Positions 45,853 through 58,142 are shown, counted from the stretch's first letter. The stretch: 64,000 nucleotides of DNA from Nectonema munidae (GCA_030549495.1 JAUIRK010000348.1:1-64000), one strand, 5' to 3'. The notes: generated by a model from the sequence alone, not told the origin. Made by a program: numbers and translations.

Positions 45853-46175
45853 CAGTGGTTCCCAACCTTTTTTACCCCGTTCCCCCTTTTTCCTCCCTTT
45901 TTTTTCTTGGGCCCCCCCCCCCAATAATTTTTGTCCAAAAAAATTTTTTAAAAAAATTTTTTTAAAAAAAAGATTGGTGTTCTCTTTTTTTTTTTTTTCT
46001 TTTTCTTATAAAAAAAGAGAAAAATTAAAAACTCATAAAAAATATTAAAAAAATTTTTTTTATTAAAATAAAAAATTTTTTAAAAAAAATTAAAAAAAAT
46101 AAAAAAAAAAAAAAAAAAAAAAAAATATAAAATTAAAAAAAGAAAAAAAAAAATAATAATAAAAAAATATAAAAA

Positions 46176-46209
<34 letters not shown>

Positions 46210-46250
46210 GGGGGGGGGAGGGGATTCCCGGGCCCCGGGGGGGGAGCATT
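45853..46250. repeat. Homopolymer-rich low-complexity tract after a hAT-like end
   Basis: It starts with CAGTGGTTCCCAACCTTTTT, a hAT terminus, then becomes runs of T, C, A and G (for example 13 C at about 45907, mixed A/T runs to 46200, 11 G at about 46208 and C4G3C4G8 patches). It has no codon-like or repeat-unit structure. It may be a collapsed or poorly polished assembly region. Confidence 0.6.
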
Positions 46251-46382
46251 TGTTTAGGCCATATATTGGAAATAAAACTGTTTGAAAATGATTAAATGCC
46301 TTTATAACAATTTGTTTTTGTAATTTATATAGTACTTCTGATAAGATAATAATTTTTTCCATAATGTAAATTTTTATTACCA

Positions 46383-46431
46383 CTTCACAGCCCGCACCCC
46401 CGCTAATAATTTTTTTTAGCGCGGGTACTGC
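46383..46431 (-). repeat. GCGCGGGC-family MITE fragment
   Basis: Read on the - strand CAGTACCCGCGCTAAAAAAA, then ATTAGCGGGGGTGCGGGCT, matches the first ~50 bp of copy 2. The remainder is missing. Confidence 0.5.
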
Positions 46432-46503
46432 TCACACCCTCAGTAAGACATATTGTGGATGAGTGTAGGATAATTTTTCAGTGGTCATTTATCTAGTGCG
46501 GTG

Positions 46504-47060
46504 CAGTGGTTCTCAAAATGGAAGATTGTGCCTAAGGTAGGGTTGCCAGACGTCCCATTTTTCCGGGACATGTCCCGAATTTGATCATTTTGTCCCCTGT
46601 CCCGCATTGACACTTCTGGGTCCCAATTTTAGTTCACCATAATAATATTATATTTAACACCTCAAAAAGGTTATTCGTTGAAACTTTGTATGTGATTATA
46701 ATTCATAGCTGCATCTTATTCTTGAGGGACAATCCACCATAACTTAATCTTGATTTTTTACCCTTAGTTACTTGTTTTTCTCTGTATGTTGTGTATGTTT
46801 GTATAGATGTGTGTATGTATATAATTATTTTCCTACCCCTTTTAAATTCTTTCTTTATGTTTGTGATAATTATCTTTACGTTTTAGAATATATTGGCCTT
46901 GCTGTGTATGTAGTTATAAATTTATATATATGCTGAGAAATTACAAGAGTGTCCCGCATTTCTAATCTTGTAATCTGACAACCCTAGCCTAAGGGGGTGA
47001 AATTTTCAAAAATTTCAAATAAAAAGTATTCGATAATAATTTTTTTCTTCTAACGAAATT
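46504..47060 (+). mobile_element. hAT-type 5' end interrupted by a nested MITE
   Basis: CAGTGGTTCTCAAAATGG starts at 46504. The sequence is interrupted at 46538-46986 and resumes with CCTAAGGGGGTGAAATTTTC. The 3' end was not identified, so the right boundary is arbitrary. Confidence 0.6.
46538..46986. mobile_element. Nested hAT-type MITE, 449 bp, perfect 8-bp target duplication
   Basis: TAGGGTTGCCAGACGTCCC at the left mirrors GTCCCGCATTTC...AATCTGACAACCCTA at the right. GCCTAAGG flanks it at 46530-46537 and 46987-46994. Internal CGGGACATGTCCCG is palindromic. It has no coding region. Confidence 0.9.
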
Positions 47061-48317
47061 CTTTGTCTAATTAATAGGATGGTTGTACTTCAGAAAATAA
47101 TTTATATAAAAGTAAGCACAAATTTTGGGTATGAAAAAATAATTAAGATTGTCTTCTCACTATTCGGAAGTGATTAAAATACTTTTATTCTTTCGCACAG
47201 ATTGTGGTGGAAAATTGATTTAGTACTAACATTTTAAGTAATGAAAGAGATCGTGTCGATGATGTGAGAGTGGGGATGCCAGAATTCATTTTGGTAAAAC
47301 ATCAAACAAAGCATTTACACGCTTAGAATGTAGGCTCCAAACTCAAGCTTTATTTAAGATTTTAAAAGAAAATATACTTTGTAAGTAAGTATGGATCGTT
47401 TCCTTGAAATAAGGTCTCCTAGGGGCCCTTACTTTGGAATTAGGGTGCTAGGGGGCGTTTTTTTGAAAAAAATCAATTCTCAAAGAAAATTGTTTTTCTT
47501 CCACAACTATTTAATTGTACAAAACTTTTGATATTTGCAAATTCATCTGAAGAAGGTATATTTTGGTGGTGTCATCAAAAATTTTTTTCATAATAAAACA
47601 AAAAAATGTGATGTAATTGTAAAGTCTAAAAACTGTACTTCATTTTGTATGATTGTTCATTCAAAATCGTATAACAAAATCAACTATGAATACAGGCACT
47701 GCACAAAACATTTCAATATGTGAGTAGGGAGAGACGGGAGAAGGATGGAGGAGCGCTATTAGAACATTTGCCCGGCGAAGCGCCATATGTGCATGCATGC
47801 GCTCTGTGTTTAATCTAACTAATTAATTTTGCAAACTAAGTGAATAACTAATTTGAAAATAAAGAAAGAAATTAACTGGGCAAATACCCTTGGCTACAGC
47901 CATGTTTATCGAACCTTTGGATTCACTATTTCATTCAATTAACTTCTACGTCTCGCTATTTTTTCAACCAAGACATGCATTAGAACTTTTCTATACTTCC
48001 ATACTTTGAAAAGCTTTTAGCTGAAGTCAAAATTCAACACCACGCTAAAAATGCAATTTATTGTCTTAGTTTTGAATATGGATGACGATAATTGGCTCTA
48101 AGTTTCTCGAATTTATGAAACAAAAATAAAAAAGTTTCAAAAAAATAACAGCTTGGCAAGAATTTTGTTCCAATTTAAGCATTTTATACTTTTATCTTAG
48201 GATTTTAACGGCCTATATTTTCTGTAATAATGTGAGCTTAGTTTTTTCTTCTTCTACTTTATTGACTAAAACAGTGTCAAATTCGATAAAAGAAAGAATT
48301 GAGGGAAAAGTATGTAA

Positions 48318-48405
48318 GGGGCGTGAGTAAGGTTGGCTAGATACTGGGTTTCGATAACTCAACGTTTTGTGTTCGATCCCGCATCAAGCCTACTTTCCTC
48401 ATAGA
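48318..48405 (+). mobile_element. tRNA-derived SINE, copy 6
   Basis: GGGGCGTGAGTAAGGTTGGC, TAGATACTGGGTTTCGATAA and GTGTTCGATCCCGCATCAAG give head, A-box side and B box. CCTACTTTCCTCATAG follows and then the tail is lost. Confidence 0.75.
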
Positions 48406-48775
48406 TGAAAACAACCCTATCTATAATATACAACGAATATAGAACAAAATAGACTGATAGGAAGGAATACATAAGGCCCCTAAATACAAATAATAAAACA
48501 TAAACTGGCATGTGAATTATTTATGTTAAACACTTTTATACAATGAACGCAATTATCTTCTCTCAATTTACTATATTGCCTGCAAAATGTAGCACTTGTA
48601 AAGAAAAAGTCATCTTACGTCAAACGCCCAAAGAAGGTATCCACTTTTTTTGAGTTGTTTTGTGTAACAACTGGGTGGGTATTCTTCGATTCAGGAAATG
48701 TCCTCCTCTTCTTAACGAATTTAGAGCGATATTTGAGAAACTTCTTGGTTGCACACGCTAAGCCATGCAAAACAC

Positions 48776-48807
48776 CAAAGACACATCAAGTCGTTGATGT
48801 GTCTTTG
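48776..48807. repeat. Perfect 14-bp stem hairpin with 4-nt loop
   Basis: CAAAGACACATCAA, GTCG, TTGATGTGTCTTTG. There is no T run after it that would suggest termination, and no recognised gene around it. Confidence 0.7.
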
Positions 48808-49101
48808 ACTTATGCAACAAACTCTAAAATTTATCCATGAATTGCATCGTGGCTTTTGTTGTTACGCGTCACAATGATTTCGTCACATCTAGGCTCTTCG
48901 AAGCGAATGCATATTTGCCAAGATGTTTGACAACAAACATTTCCTTCTGCTAAAAAAGTACATATGAAGTCACAAATGATTTTTTATGAGCGCTCTACTT
49001 CTTGTTTATGCATTCATATTTCGTGACGTAGGCAGATCAATTAGCAGTTAGAATCGTCATCAGGGCTATAAATTTCATTTTCTTTGCAAAAACTTTTGAA
49101 C

Positions 49102-49862
49102 CAATGTTTCTCAAAGCCATGGAAAATTTCTGTGGGGCCACAAATTAAAATATAGGTTGTGAGTGTTGCATATCTCGTTGATGATAAGATAAAAGAGGAA
49201 ATCCCGTTTTAGCGAAACCAGGAGAGCGAGTCCGTATTAAACAGATGAGTTTAGAATTATTTTGTATTTTCAATTAAATGTACTTTATTCAGGAAAAATA
49301 TCATTATACAAAAATAATTCACTCATTTGTTTTATGACGACGGCTCGCTAAATTCAAATCTCAAAAAAAGGATTTTTTTGAAATCGCGAAACAATTTTTC
49401 TATAAATTTTAATCAAAAATAGAAAAATAATTCTAAAGCTCTTCTGTTTTATGATTGGTTCGTTAAAACGTCATACCCGCTTTCCCTCATCTCATTTGGT
49501 TGGAGCAGTTTGGTCATGCATCTGCTCAAAAAACTCGAAATCGCCTTAACGTAGACAGAGGAGGTGATTTACAGCTCTCACAGATGCCCTTTAAAGTTTA
49601 AACCCAATATTGATAAATGTGTAAGGCTGCATCAGTTACAAGGCCCGCTGCTATTAAAGCCTTGAAATATAAAACTCTTGCAATTTTTGTTTTATATATG
49701 TAAGTAAAATTTATCACTTATGTACACTTACAAAAGCTATAAAAAAGACTTATTCAGATATTTTTTCAAGAAGCAAGCAAGCAGATAGGAAAACGGAAAA
49801 CTTAGGGCCACAACATTCTTGTATTGATTTGAAGGGAGCCACAGCCAAAAAAAGGTTGAGAT
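49102..49862. mobile_element. hAT-like element, right end damaged
   Basis: CAATGTTTCTCAAAGCCATGG with GGGGCCACAA following resembles a hAT left end, and GGAGCCACAGCCAAAAAAAG followed by GTTGAGA resembles the inverse right end lacking its last bases. The interior holds no transposase frame. Confidence 0.55.
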
Positions 49863-49929
49863 TTTTTTTAAAATAAATCAAACATGCTGATTTATATTTC
49901 TCGACATTTGTGATTGACGGCAGATATTA

Positions 49930-50935
49930 TTTATATTTTCAATAAAATATATTTTTTATACGAGGTCGCCATGTGAATTTCATTTTTGGACTCAGTTTTC
50001 TTAATTAAAATGTGAAAATGTTGATCAAATTTACTAATTTTGCTTGAAAATTTGTTCAAAAACTTTTATTCACATTTTAGGTAAAGTATTTTTAGACTAA
50101 ATTGACCATACTGATACCATTTTTGTCTAAGTTTTAACCGTTACTGTGAAAAATGTGTCAAAGTGCAAATAAAATGAGTGATGTATGACTGAAAATAATC
50201 TCATAAAGGTACTTTCATATTTTAAATAAAATATATTTTTAATTTTTTCCATTACGAAGCTTGGTTCATTTCAGGACTTAGTTTTCGCAATTAGGGTGCA
50301 AATATGTGTTGAATTTATCAATCAAGTTTGACAATTGGGGAAAAAACCATTTTTTCAAAAAACTCAAATCAAAAATTTGTTTTTGATTGAAAATCATTAT
50401 TAAAATTTTTGATTTAGGATAAAATTCTTACTAAAAATATCTCTAACGTATAGAAATGTCAATGGACACTATCTGATAGCTGTTTCAAGAGAACTTCAGA
50501 GAAAATGTGTTGTATGTAAAAAAAATACCTTGCTCCGTTGTTTTGCTTGTGAGAAGAACATTCATCATGACTGCTTTCCTTTCTATCATGGCTCTTCATA
50601 GTATTTTTTGTTTTAATAAATTATTTTCTAAAATTCAATTTTTAACATTTTTTCAGCCATTGGTTCACTTGTGGACCCTAGTTTTTTTTTGTAAACCCAA
50701 TTCAATTCAAAAATTTTTTTGATAGAAAATAAAACTTTAAAACATAAGTCAACAATTTTTGTATGGTTAAACTTTTTTTTTTAACTATAGTCGGGTTTGG
50801 CAAAGAAACGGTTAAAATGATTTTTTAATACAATATCGTCAATGTTTTTCATGTTCTGAACTCCTTTTTGGACATTAAAGTGAAAATTCGGTTCAAAGTC
50901 ATTTGCCAAGTTTTTACTCACACCCGTTATTTATT
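49930..50935 (+). repeat. Diverged direct repeats, period about 280 bp
   Basis: AATAAAATATATTTTTTATA, GGACTCAGTTTTCTTAATTA and AAATGTGAAAATGTTGATC at 49946-50040 recur as ATAAAATATATTTTTAATTT, GGACTTAGTTTTCGCAATTA and AAATATGTGTTGAATTTATC at 50226-50320. Weaker echoes appear near 50650 and 50870. This is an old tandem array. Confidence 0.45.
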
Positions 50936-53078
50936 ATAGTACAGTATATTTGAGTATGAGGGAAGTAGGGGAACTGAAGCAACATTGAAATGAGAACGCG
51001 TGATCATAAGAAAAATGAAATAGTATCTCTTTTAAAAATGCTTTTATAAGTTCAATGTAGTAGTCCCTTAAGGATGTATATAGTTTTAAAAAACAAGCAT
51101 TATAATTGGTCTACACGGAAGATATACCGTTTTCCAATGAACTAGTAGATGGCGTAAAATTCAATCTTGAGATTTTCAAAAAACATCTTAAGCGTGAAGA
51201 AGAAGGTTCTCCCTCGTGTATCAAAAATCTTTAAACCTTTATCTGGTTAGTTAATATTTCAATCATCAATTCACTAAAAAAGTGATCTGAAAATTTTCAA
51301 ACAGTAAGAGTTACCATAACTATGACAGATAGGAAAAAAATTAATGTGAATCGAATTTGACCAATTTTTTCGTTAGTTATAAAAGAAAGAGGCTTTTAGA
51401 TGATAAAGGTGGAAATTTTTTGTAATGAAAAGAAGAGATTTATGAATGATTTCATGAAGAATAGGAATTTTGAAAAAGGATTGGTTAACAAATATTCAGA
51501 GTGATATCTTTTCATATCAACGATACTTCAACACATGATATTGATTAAAAAAGACAAGATCAACAAAGAGATTCTTTTCAATAGAAAAGTTCAGATATCG
51601 CTTAACTTCTGACCTAAATAAATCTCTGAAAAAAGTTTTTTCGAACATATATTGCACAAAATGAATTTTTGAAGAAATTAGAGCTACCAAGGTAGGATCC
51701 ATTTAGACTTTAGAGCATGGGTTCCCAAATAGGGGTGCTTGTACCTCCTGGGAATTGGAAACATCATTCCAGGAGGTGCAAGAAGCGTCTGTCTTAATGG
51801 CAAAAAATTGATCTATTTATTACTCTCCTGAGGCTTTTTGTTTTCTTTTGCAATAAGATTATTCACAAAACACTTGTTTGAATAAATTTACCTAGATAAC
51901 TAATTGCGCTAACACCTACTTTTCTAATCATTTTGGAGTGAGTTATTAAGAATATGTTCACAATTCTATTTTATATTAATATTATAATTACTGTATTCAA
52001 GCTTAGATTAAATTTTTTTCTTTTCTAGGTAACATTTATATTTTCGTCTCTTTATTTCAGACTATCACCATAACTAGGGTAATTAAAAGTCAATAAATGC
52101 AACTTTCGTTTTCTCATAGCACTTCATCTAAAATATGTTAAAATTTTTATTTTATAAAGTTTGTGTAAAAGAAGCTCAAGTTATTAGGTCAACAAAAGTC
52201 CATCTTTTTATAGTCTATTTTGTAATTTTTGTAAACATTTATGAAAATAGCAAAGAAAGTGCATGTTTTGAACAGTTTTGACATTTTTCTTAAATATTTA
52301 GAGTTCAATTCTTCGCATCTCACACACCTTCACGTTTACAATTCTAATAACAAAATAATTATACTTATTTTTTAAACAATCGTATTTTGCTTTAATATTT
52401 TTTATATTAATTTTCGTGTGTTTCTGGTGACTGTTGTTTGGAAATAAATAAACTTCTTCTTTTATTGAAGAGTCACAAACAAATTAAAAATTAATTACTT
52501 CACTTTTATAATCATTTTAAAACAGGTTAACATTTTGGACTCCTCCATTGGCGAATATAAATTTATTCATTTAGCTGAAGATCTAATCAAAGAGCTCGAA
52601 ATAAAAAGAGAAAACATGCTTTATTTTAAAGGATGGCGTGAAGTAAGACATTTTAGCAGGTAAACTACTTAAAGTCCTATTTCAGGGCATTTACCTTGTT
52701 GTGCCATTTTTACACAACGGTACTTTAAAAACTAGAACACACTTCGTGGCAATAAATGAACTGATAGACCATAAAAAGAGAACAAGAAAAGAACTTTTAG
52801 AAACTTTAAGCTCTTCTAGAGACTCACGCGTTACACAATGAACGACTTAGTGTTGAAATGTACTATTATGAAAACTTTGGTAAAGTGAAAATGTTTTTGG
52901 AATAGTTTAAAGGAGAAAATATTTTGGTTAAGAGAGAGGGAATAAATTAGCAATGAAGGAATCTTTGCAGGATGTTTTCTTCATAGTATGTTGAATGTTC
53001 AACAATTAATTGAAAAACAGAATCTTTGAATTTTACTATAAATGATTCGTTCGATTTATAGCACTATATCATTTGAAG

Positions 53079-53301
53079 CAGAGTCCGCGCTAACGAAATA
53101 TTTTGGGGGGGGGGGGCTCAAAGGGGCTGAAACTATACATTATGAAAATACACACTATGAAATTTTTCTAGAAGCAAATTCGATCAACATCGGAAATAAG
53201 AAAGGTCATAAAAGTAAGGTGATGAGGGTTTAGGAGTATAATTAACTATTATAAAACAAAAGTGATCAAACCCCCAAAATAAATTGGCAGCGCGGGCCTG
53301 G
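53079..53301. mobile_element. GCGCGGGC-family MITE nested in hAT copy 2
   Basis: It starts CAGAGTCCGCGCTAACG and ends GGCAGCGCGGGCCTG, flanked by TTTGAAG on both sides (53072-53078, 53303-53309). hAT copy 1 lacks it at the equivalent place. A 12-G run lies at 53104. Confidence 0.78.
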
Positions 53302-53469
53302 GTTTGAAGATATGTTGTATGCGAAAGTACATGGAAAACAGAATTAATAAAAACGAAATCATAACATCTTTTGTCCAATGAACGCACTTTTAAAAGAGAA
53401 TACTTAAAATATTTCATGATCTCTTTTAAGAATAATTTTCGTGAAAGTGACTTTAGAGTAAATTTTTTT

Positions 53470-55069
53470 AGGAACTACCCTAGCCCTTCTTCATGTCGAA
53501 AAAAGGAAATGCAATGATGACTACGATCCTTTTGGTTTCATTTGGAACGCAAAAGCTGACGATTTAACAAAAGCCTCAGTGAAATGGTCTGTGAAACTGT
53601 TTTCTCCAACATAAATTTGAAGCCATCTAAGCTGAGATTTAAAGTAGCAAAGTCTAAGAAACCGCATACTATTGTAGAAGAGCTTTTCAAAACATGTGCA
53701 TTAGAAATGACTACAACTATTTTTGGAAATGAAGCAAGAACGAAGCTTGAATTAGTGCCGCTATCAAGTAACGTTATTCAGAGCAGAATTGCTGATTTGA
53801 GTTTATATATTTTGGAAGAAGTTATCTCGCATATGAAGGCTAGTCTCTTGAAAATCTCCCTCCAGTTAGAGGAGACCAACGATGTTTCGATTTGCAGTGA
53901 ACTTATTGCACTGGTGAGGTAGCATAAAGAAGAACTTCTATTTCTGTGAAGAACTGAAAGCAACCGCCAAAGCAAAATATGTGTTTCAGTTTGTGAAAGA
54001 TTTCTTTGCAAAACATGAATTCAATATTCAAAGTATTCACTCCGTGTGCACTGATGGCGCTCCTGTTATGCTGGGAAATAACTCTTAGTTTACTGCAGTG
54101 ATGAAACAGGAGATTCTACACGTGCAGGGTGTACTCACTGTTTTCTTCAGCGTCATGCTTTAGCATCAAAAACTTTGCCTGCAAAATTGAAGAAACTCCT
54201 TGATATTTCTGTAAAGAGCATCAACTGGATTGGGGGCTCTCTAATCACCATCTCTTTAAAAGTCACTTTGTGAAGATCTTGGAAGTGAGAATACAATTTT
54301 TTCCACAGAAAAGTCAGCGGGCTTTTACTAGGAGAGTTTTAATCCGCTTCTTTGAACAAATCAAAGTCTTTTTGGATGAACCTCATTGTGATCTGTTTGA
54401 AGAGGTGTAATCGCAAGAATTCAACTAAATTTTAGCGTATTTGAGTGAGATATTCACTCGTATGAAGAATCTGACTTTATCACCTCAAGGCAAAAAGATA
54501 AACATATTGGACTTCTATGAAAAGTTAAATGCGTTCAAAGATAAGTTGTCACTCTAGCATCGGCAAGTGAAAAGAGGAAATTATTCGAATTTTCCATCAC
54601 TTGAAGAAATAGACGATGATAATGAATCCTTGAGTTCGATTCCTAGTGTTTAGGAAGAAATTCGGACTCATTTGGATGTGCTGACAACGACATTTGTTGT
54701 CATGTTTTAACGTAAGGAAGCTTAAAACTTCTGAAGAATGGATTATGAATCCATACTCCTTCAATTTGGATAAAATGTCATCTTATGGAGAGCTGAAAGA
54801 AGAACTCCGTTCAAATCGTGCCCTTGAAACACAATTTGAGAATAATACTTTGAAAGAGTATTGGTGCCGAGCTATTGTTGTTTAGATGTTGTGAAACTTC
54901 TCTAGCTGTACTCATTCTTTTTGCCACAACATACTCATGCGAGTCAGGATTTAGCACTCTCATGACAAATAGCTTGAATGCACAGGCCTGCATGCGTGTT
55001 CCTATCGGCAACATAGCTCCTCGTTTTGAAAAACTCATAAGCCAGAAACAGGAGCAAAGGAGTCCTTGA
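53470..55069 (+). pseudogene. hAT transposase relic, SCAND3/ZBED5-like, copy 2
   Basis: It has the same domain order as copy 1: LSSNVIQSRIADLSLYILEE and LQLEETNDVSICSELIALV (53584-53922), FFAKHEFNIQSIHSVCTDGA (about 54040), PAKLKKLLDISVKSINWIG (about 54200), FLDEPHCDLFEE (about 54390) and ATTYSCESGFSTLMTNSLNA (about 54960). It is interrupted by several stops and frame changes. Codons are shared with copy 1 at most positions. Confidence 0.85.
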
Positions 55070-55503
55070 ATTGAAATACGTTTGATAAATTTAAACTTAA
55101 ATCGAAATGTGTAAAGATAGAATTTTATGGAGAAAACGAATGAACACTCGAGGCATTTGAAGGAAGTCTACTCTGGATAAAGGGACAAAAACCTCTGAAA
55201 AATAAACGATGATCAGTTTCTAAACATTTCAAAGCTAGTTCTTGATTTCACTATTTTGTACATATTTCAAGCAAGAATTATTTTTGTAAGGCTAATTCAA
55301 ATATTAATTTTTGATATGTTCCTTTTCTACATGTGTGATTTTTGTTTACACATTAAATTAGAAATTGAAATAATCTTTTCTTTGAATAAAATTATAGTAC
55401 AAATTCACATCTTTCATTCTTGAAAATTGTAGGGGGTGCAAGGTCATAGCAAATTTTTTAGGGCTGCAGAAGTAAAAAAAGTTTGAAATCCACTGGTTTA
55501 GAA

Positions 55504-56911
55504 TGAAGATCAAAATTAGATACCATATATATAAAGTATAGGAGAAATGAAGTACAGACTTCAAATTGATATCAAATTTGCAAGCAAAACAATCCAAGTC
55601 CTATTGAGAATTATAGTTCAACTCTTTAATTAATAAACGAAGAGAAGGATAAATTAAGGAACAAGAATGAAACCAAGGAAGGCCAAAAGTGCTCGTTTTA
55701 GTATGAGTAGCACTAAATTTTATTGCTGAATTAATTTATCATTAAATATATTATAATATATAGCACATCTATGGGGTTATTATTGAAAAATTTCATGAGA
55801 AATATAAATTTATAAATTTAAATTTTGTGGGCTTTAAACAATCATGATCTCAAGTGGCTTTGATTAGAAATTTGGAAACATCCCTATTTATAAGGTGGAT
55901 AAAATCATTATTATATCAAAAAAAAAAATTATTCTATCGATTGGGCTTAAATATATCAAAGTCAATATAGTGTCGAATTAACTAAATACATAAACAGTTT
56001 AACCACATTGATATGTAGTATTTATTACATGGGTATATATTGGCAAAAAATACCGCCATAATGAAACAGAGAAAAATCGATTTCCTAAATGAGACTAAAA
56101 TTTATCAAAAATGATAAAAAAAATATATCTGACCACAAATTAAGCAAAGTTAAACAGTAACCTCAATTTAAATGTAAAGAGACAAAAATATTGCAGAATC
56201 AAATTGAACATACTCGATTTGCTGTGTATGAATAAGTTTATTTTTAAATAATGAAAAAAATATTTGGCGTTAAGTCAGCTGTGAAAGCTAATTTACTGAC
56301 AAGATAAATATTTTGGGTGAATTAATCTATGTGAAATATAATTAAATTAAAAAAATACTAAGCCAATTTTGTAGTTTATATATTTGGCATTGATTGGCAG
56401 ATTTGATTGAAGTTATGACAGTCAATTATTTAGTAGGTTCGAATGATAATTTTGTAAAAATATTAAATATTTTAAGAAAAAAGGAGGGGGATAATAAAAA
56501 TAGCGCGTCACGAATATGGTAACGACAACCCATTTCCTGCCAAGTAAATCAAACGAGAATCTGTTATAAAAGTAACTTAAAATCAAGAAATCATTTGCGT
56601 CAGTAGAAACTGACGATAGGATGCGTTAAACACCATTTCATCAATATATTGGACAAAACAAAATTATTCAAAGCAATGAAACATTTTCTTCTTTGTCTGA
56701 TATCACAACTTTTTATTGGTATAGGCATCGAAATCGAAAAAAGACTTCATATCCTCCTTCCATCACAAAAAAGCACTTTATAATGAATAACGCTAATAGC
56801 AGGTTCGTACTTAAAATGGAGTATGGTCAACACACACCATTTGACTATAGATTTTGAAAATTTGTTAACTTTGGTTTATGTTCTTTATTTATTTCTATAT
56901 TAATTTTAAGA
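55504..56911. other. Intergenic stretch, nothing recognised
   Basis: AT-rich with no coding frame or repeat that I can support. Confidence 0.45.
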
Positions 56912-57097
56912 AAGAAGCAAGAGGATGTGGTGCGCCAGGCTCTAGAAAAAGAAGTGGACGGAAAAAGAAGCAGAGGCAAACAACGAAAGAGATGGAGGGA
57001 TTGGCTGAAGGAGCGACTGCAAAAGCTTGGACTCAACGAAGACGACGCACATAACAGAGAGGTGTGGAGACAGCGGATCATAGCCACCGACCCTTAA
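56912..57097 (+). mobile_element. LINE ORF2 C-terminal fragment, RTE-like
   Basis: In one frame it reads KKQEDVVRQALEKEVDGKRS, RGKQRKRWRDWLKERLQKL and DAHNREVWRQRIIATDP, then TAA at 57095-57097. GKRSRG.RKRW....K..L..LG......D...WR..I...DP is the standard end of this LINE group. No stop interrupts the surviving part, and it is less AT-rich than its surroundings. Confidence 0.85.
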
Positions 57098-58136
57098 TTT
57101 GGGGATAAGGTGTAGACAAAGAGGAAGTTTATGTTCTTATTTAAGCTTTTTTATTTTTGTTAGTTATTTAAGTATCATATTTTTCTGCACAATTCCAAAT
57201 AAAAATTTGATTGGTGGTAGTAAGCTAATTGAACCCCCTTTCGGAAGTTGAAGGCCCAACTGGGACGATTTGGTATTGAATATGCGGCGAGTTGATAATA
57301 ATGCAGATGGCGAGGGGGGGGGTTGGATAAGGGAGAAGGTGTTAGTTGGTTTTGGTACGAGTTGACTGTAAACCCTAAAAGGCATTATTGATGCTATTTC
57401 AATTTGGAAGAAATATGAAAGAATTGAAAGATGAATAAACTTGGATTTAAAATAAAAGAAGAGGTCTATATCTAAAAATACAATTCGATGAAAATAATGA
57501 TAAAGATGTTGCTAACATGAGAAATAATTCCTAAAGTTGCATGGACGCACATGGATCCAATTTTTTGGAAAGGAGGGCTTAAATTTTTTCAGTTAATGTA
57601 ATTCAAAAATTTTACAACAATGCTTTTGTTTTTTATACAAGTTATATGAAAAAAATAGTTCTTAAAATGACTTCAAAGATGAAAGCTTTAATGCTTGGAT
57701 AGTGAAAAGGAGAATAAAAATAACAATTAGAGATAAAAAAACTGTGTCAGATGTTCTAATTATTGGTCGGGCGACATTTTGAGCCATTGGAAAAATTAAG
57801 GGTAATGGCCTCCTGGTTTCTTGATTGATTTTCACAACACCTGTGCAACAGTAAATCAATTTCAAAATAAACATTGATCTTATTTAAGTCACTATAAAAC
57901 TTGTCATCCGGGACATGGTGTTTTTTGAAAAAGTAAAACGCGAAACAATTAAATGAAAATCGTATCACTTATGACTTTTGTGCTAACGCTTTCATATTTT
58001 ATGAAACACGATGGTCATGATGTTTTAACTCTTTGGAAAGGTCATTCAAAAAGGCAAGCATACGATTCGTTTTCAAAAACCAGCGACTGAAAGGCGAGGA
58101 GGAAAGAAAGATGTTATTTGGACGAAATATAAAAAC
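57098..58136. other. Intergenic stretch between LINE end and GTF2H1 3' end
   Basis: The first ~80 bp may be the LINE 3' tail. A G-rich patch (GGCGAGGGGGGGGGTTGG) lies at 57309-57326. The part at 57630-57690 resembles 42245-42340. No gene was seen. Confidence 0.4.
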
Positions 58137-58142
58137 TTTATT
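58137..58142 (-). promoter_or_regulatory. Polyadenylation signal AATAAA for GTF2H1
   Basis: The hexamer lies on the - strand 33 bases after the TGA at 58175-58177, within TATATAATAAAGTTTT. The short distance is consistent with a compact 3' untranslated region. Confidence 0.6.

Larger units (their letters stand above)
47061..49101. other. Intergenic stretch with one SINE copy and one hairpin
   Basis: No gene was recognised. It contains the SINE at 48318-48405 and a perfect hairpin at 48776-48807. The frame around the hairpin (48655-48840) is open but unlike anything I know. Confidence 0.4.
51716..55495 (+). mobile_element. Full-length hAT transposon (copy 2), forward orientation
   Basis: CATGGGTTCCCAAATAGGGG opens it and GAAATCCACTG closes it. 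The flanks CTTTAGAG (51708-51715) and GTTTAGAA (55496-55503) are a decayed 8-bp duplication. The sequence is homologous to 29823-33476 over its whole length in inverse orientation, apart from a nested MITE and small indels. Confidence 0.88.

Noticed and set aside
46090-46383. 97-codon Phe-rich open frame
   Set aside because: It is a direct product of A homopolymers on the opposite strand.
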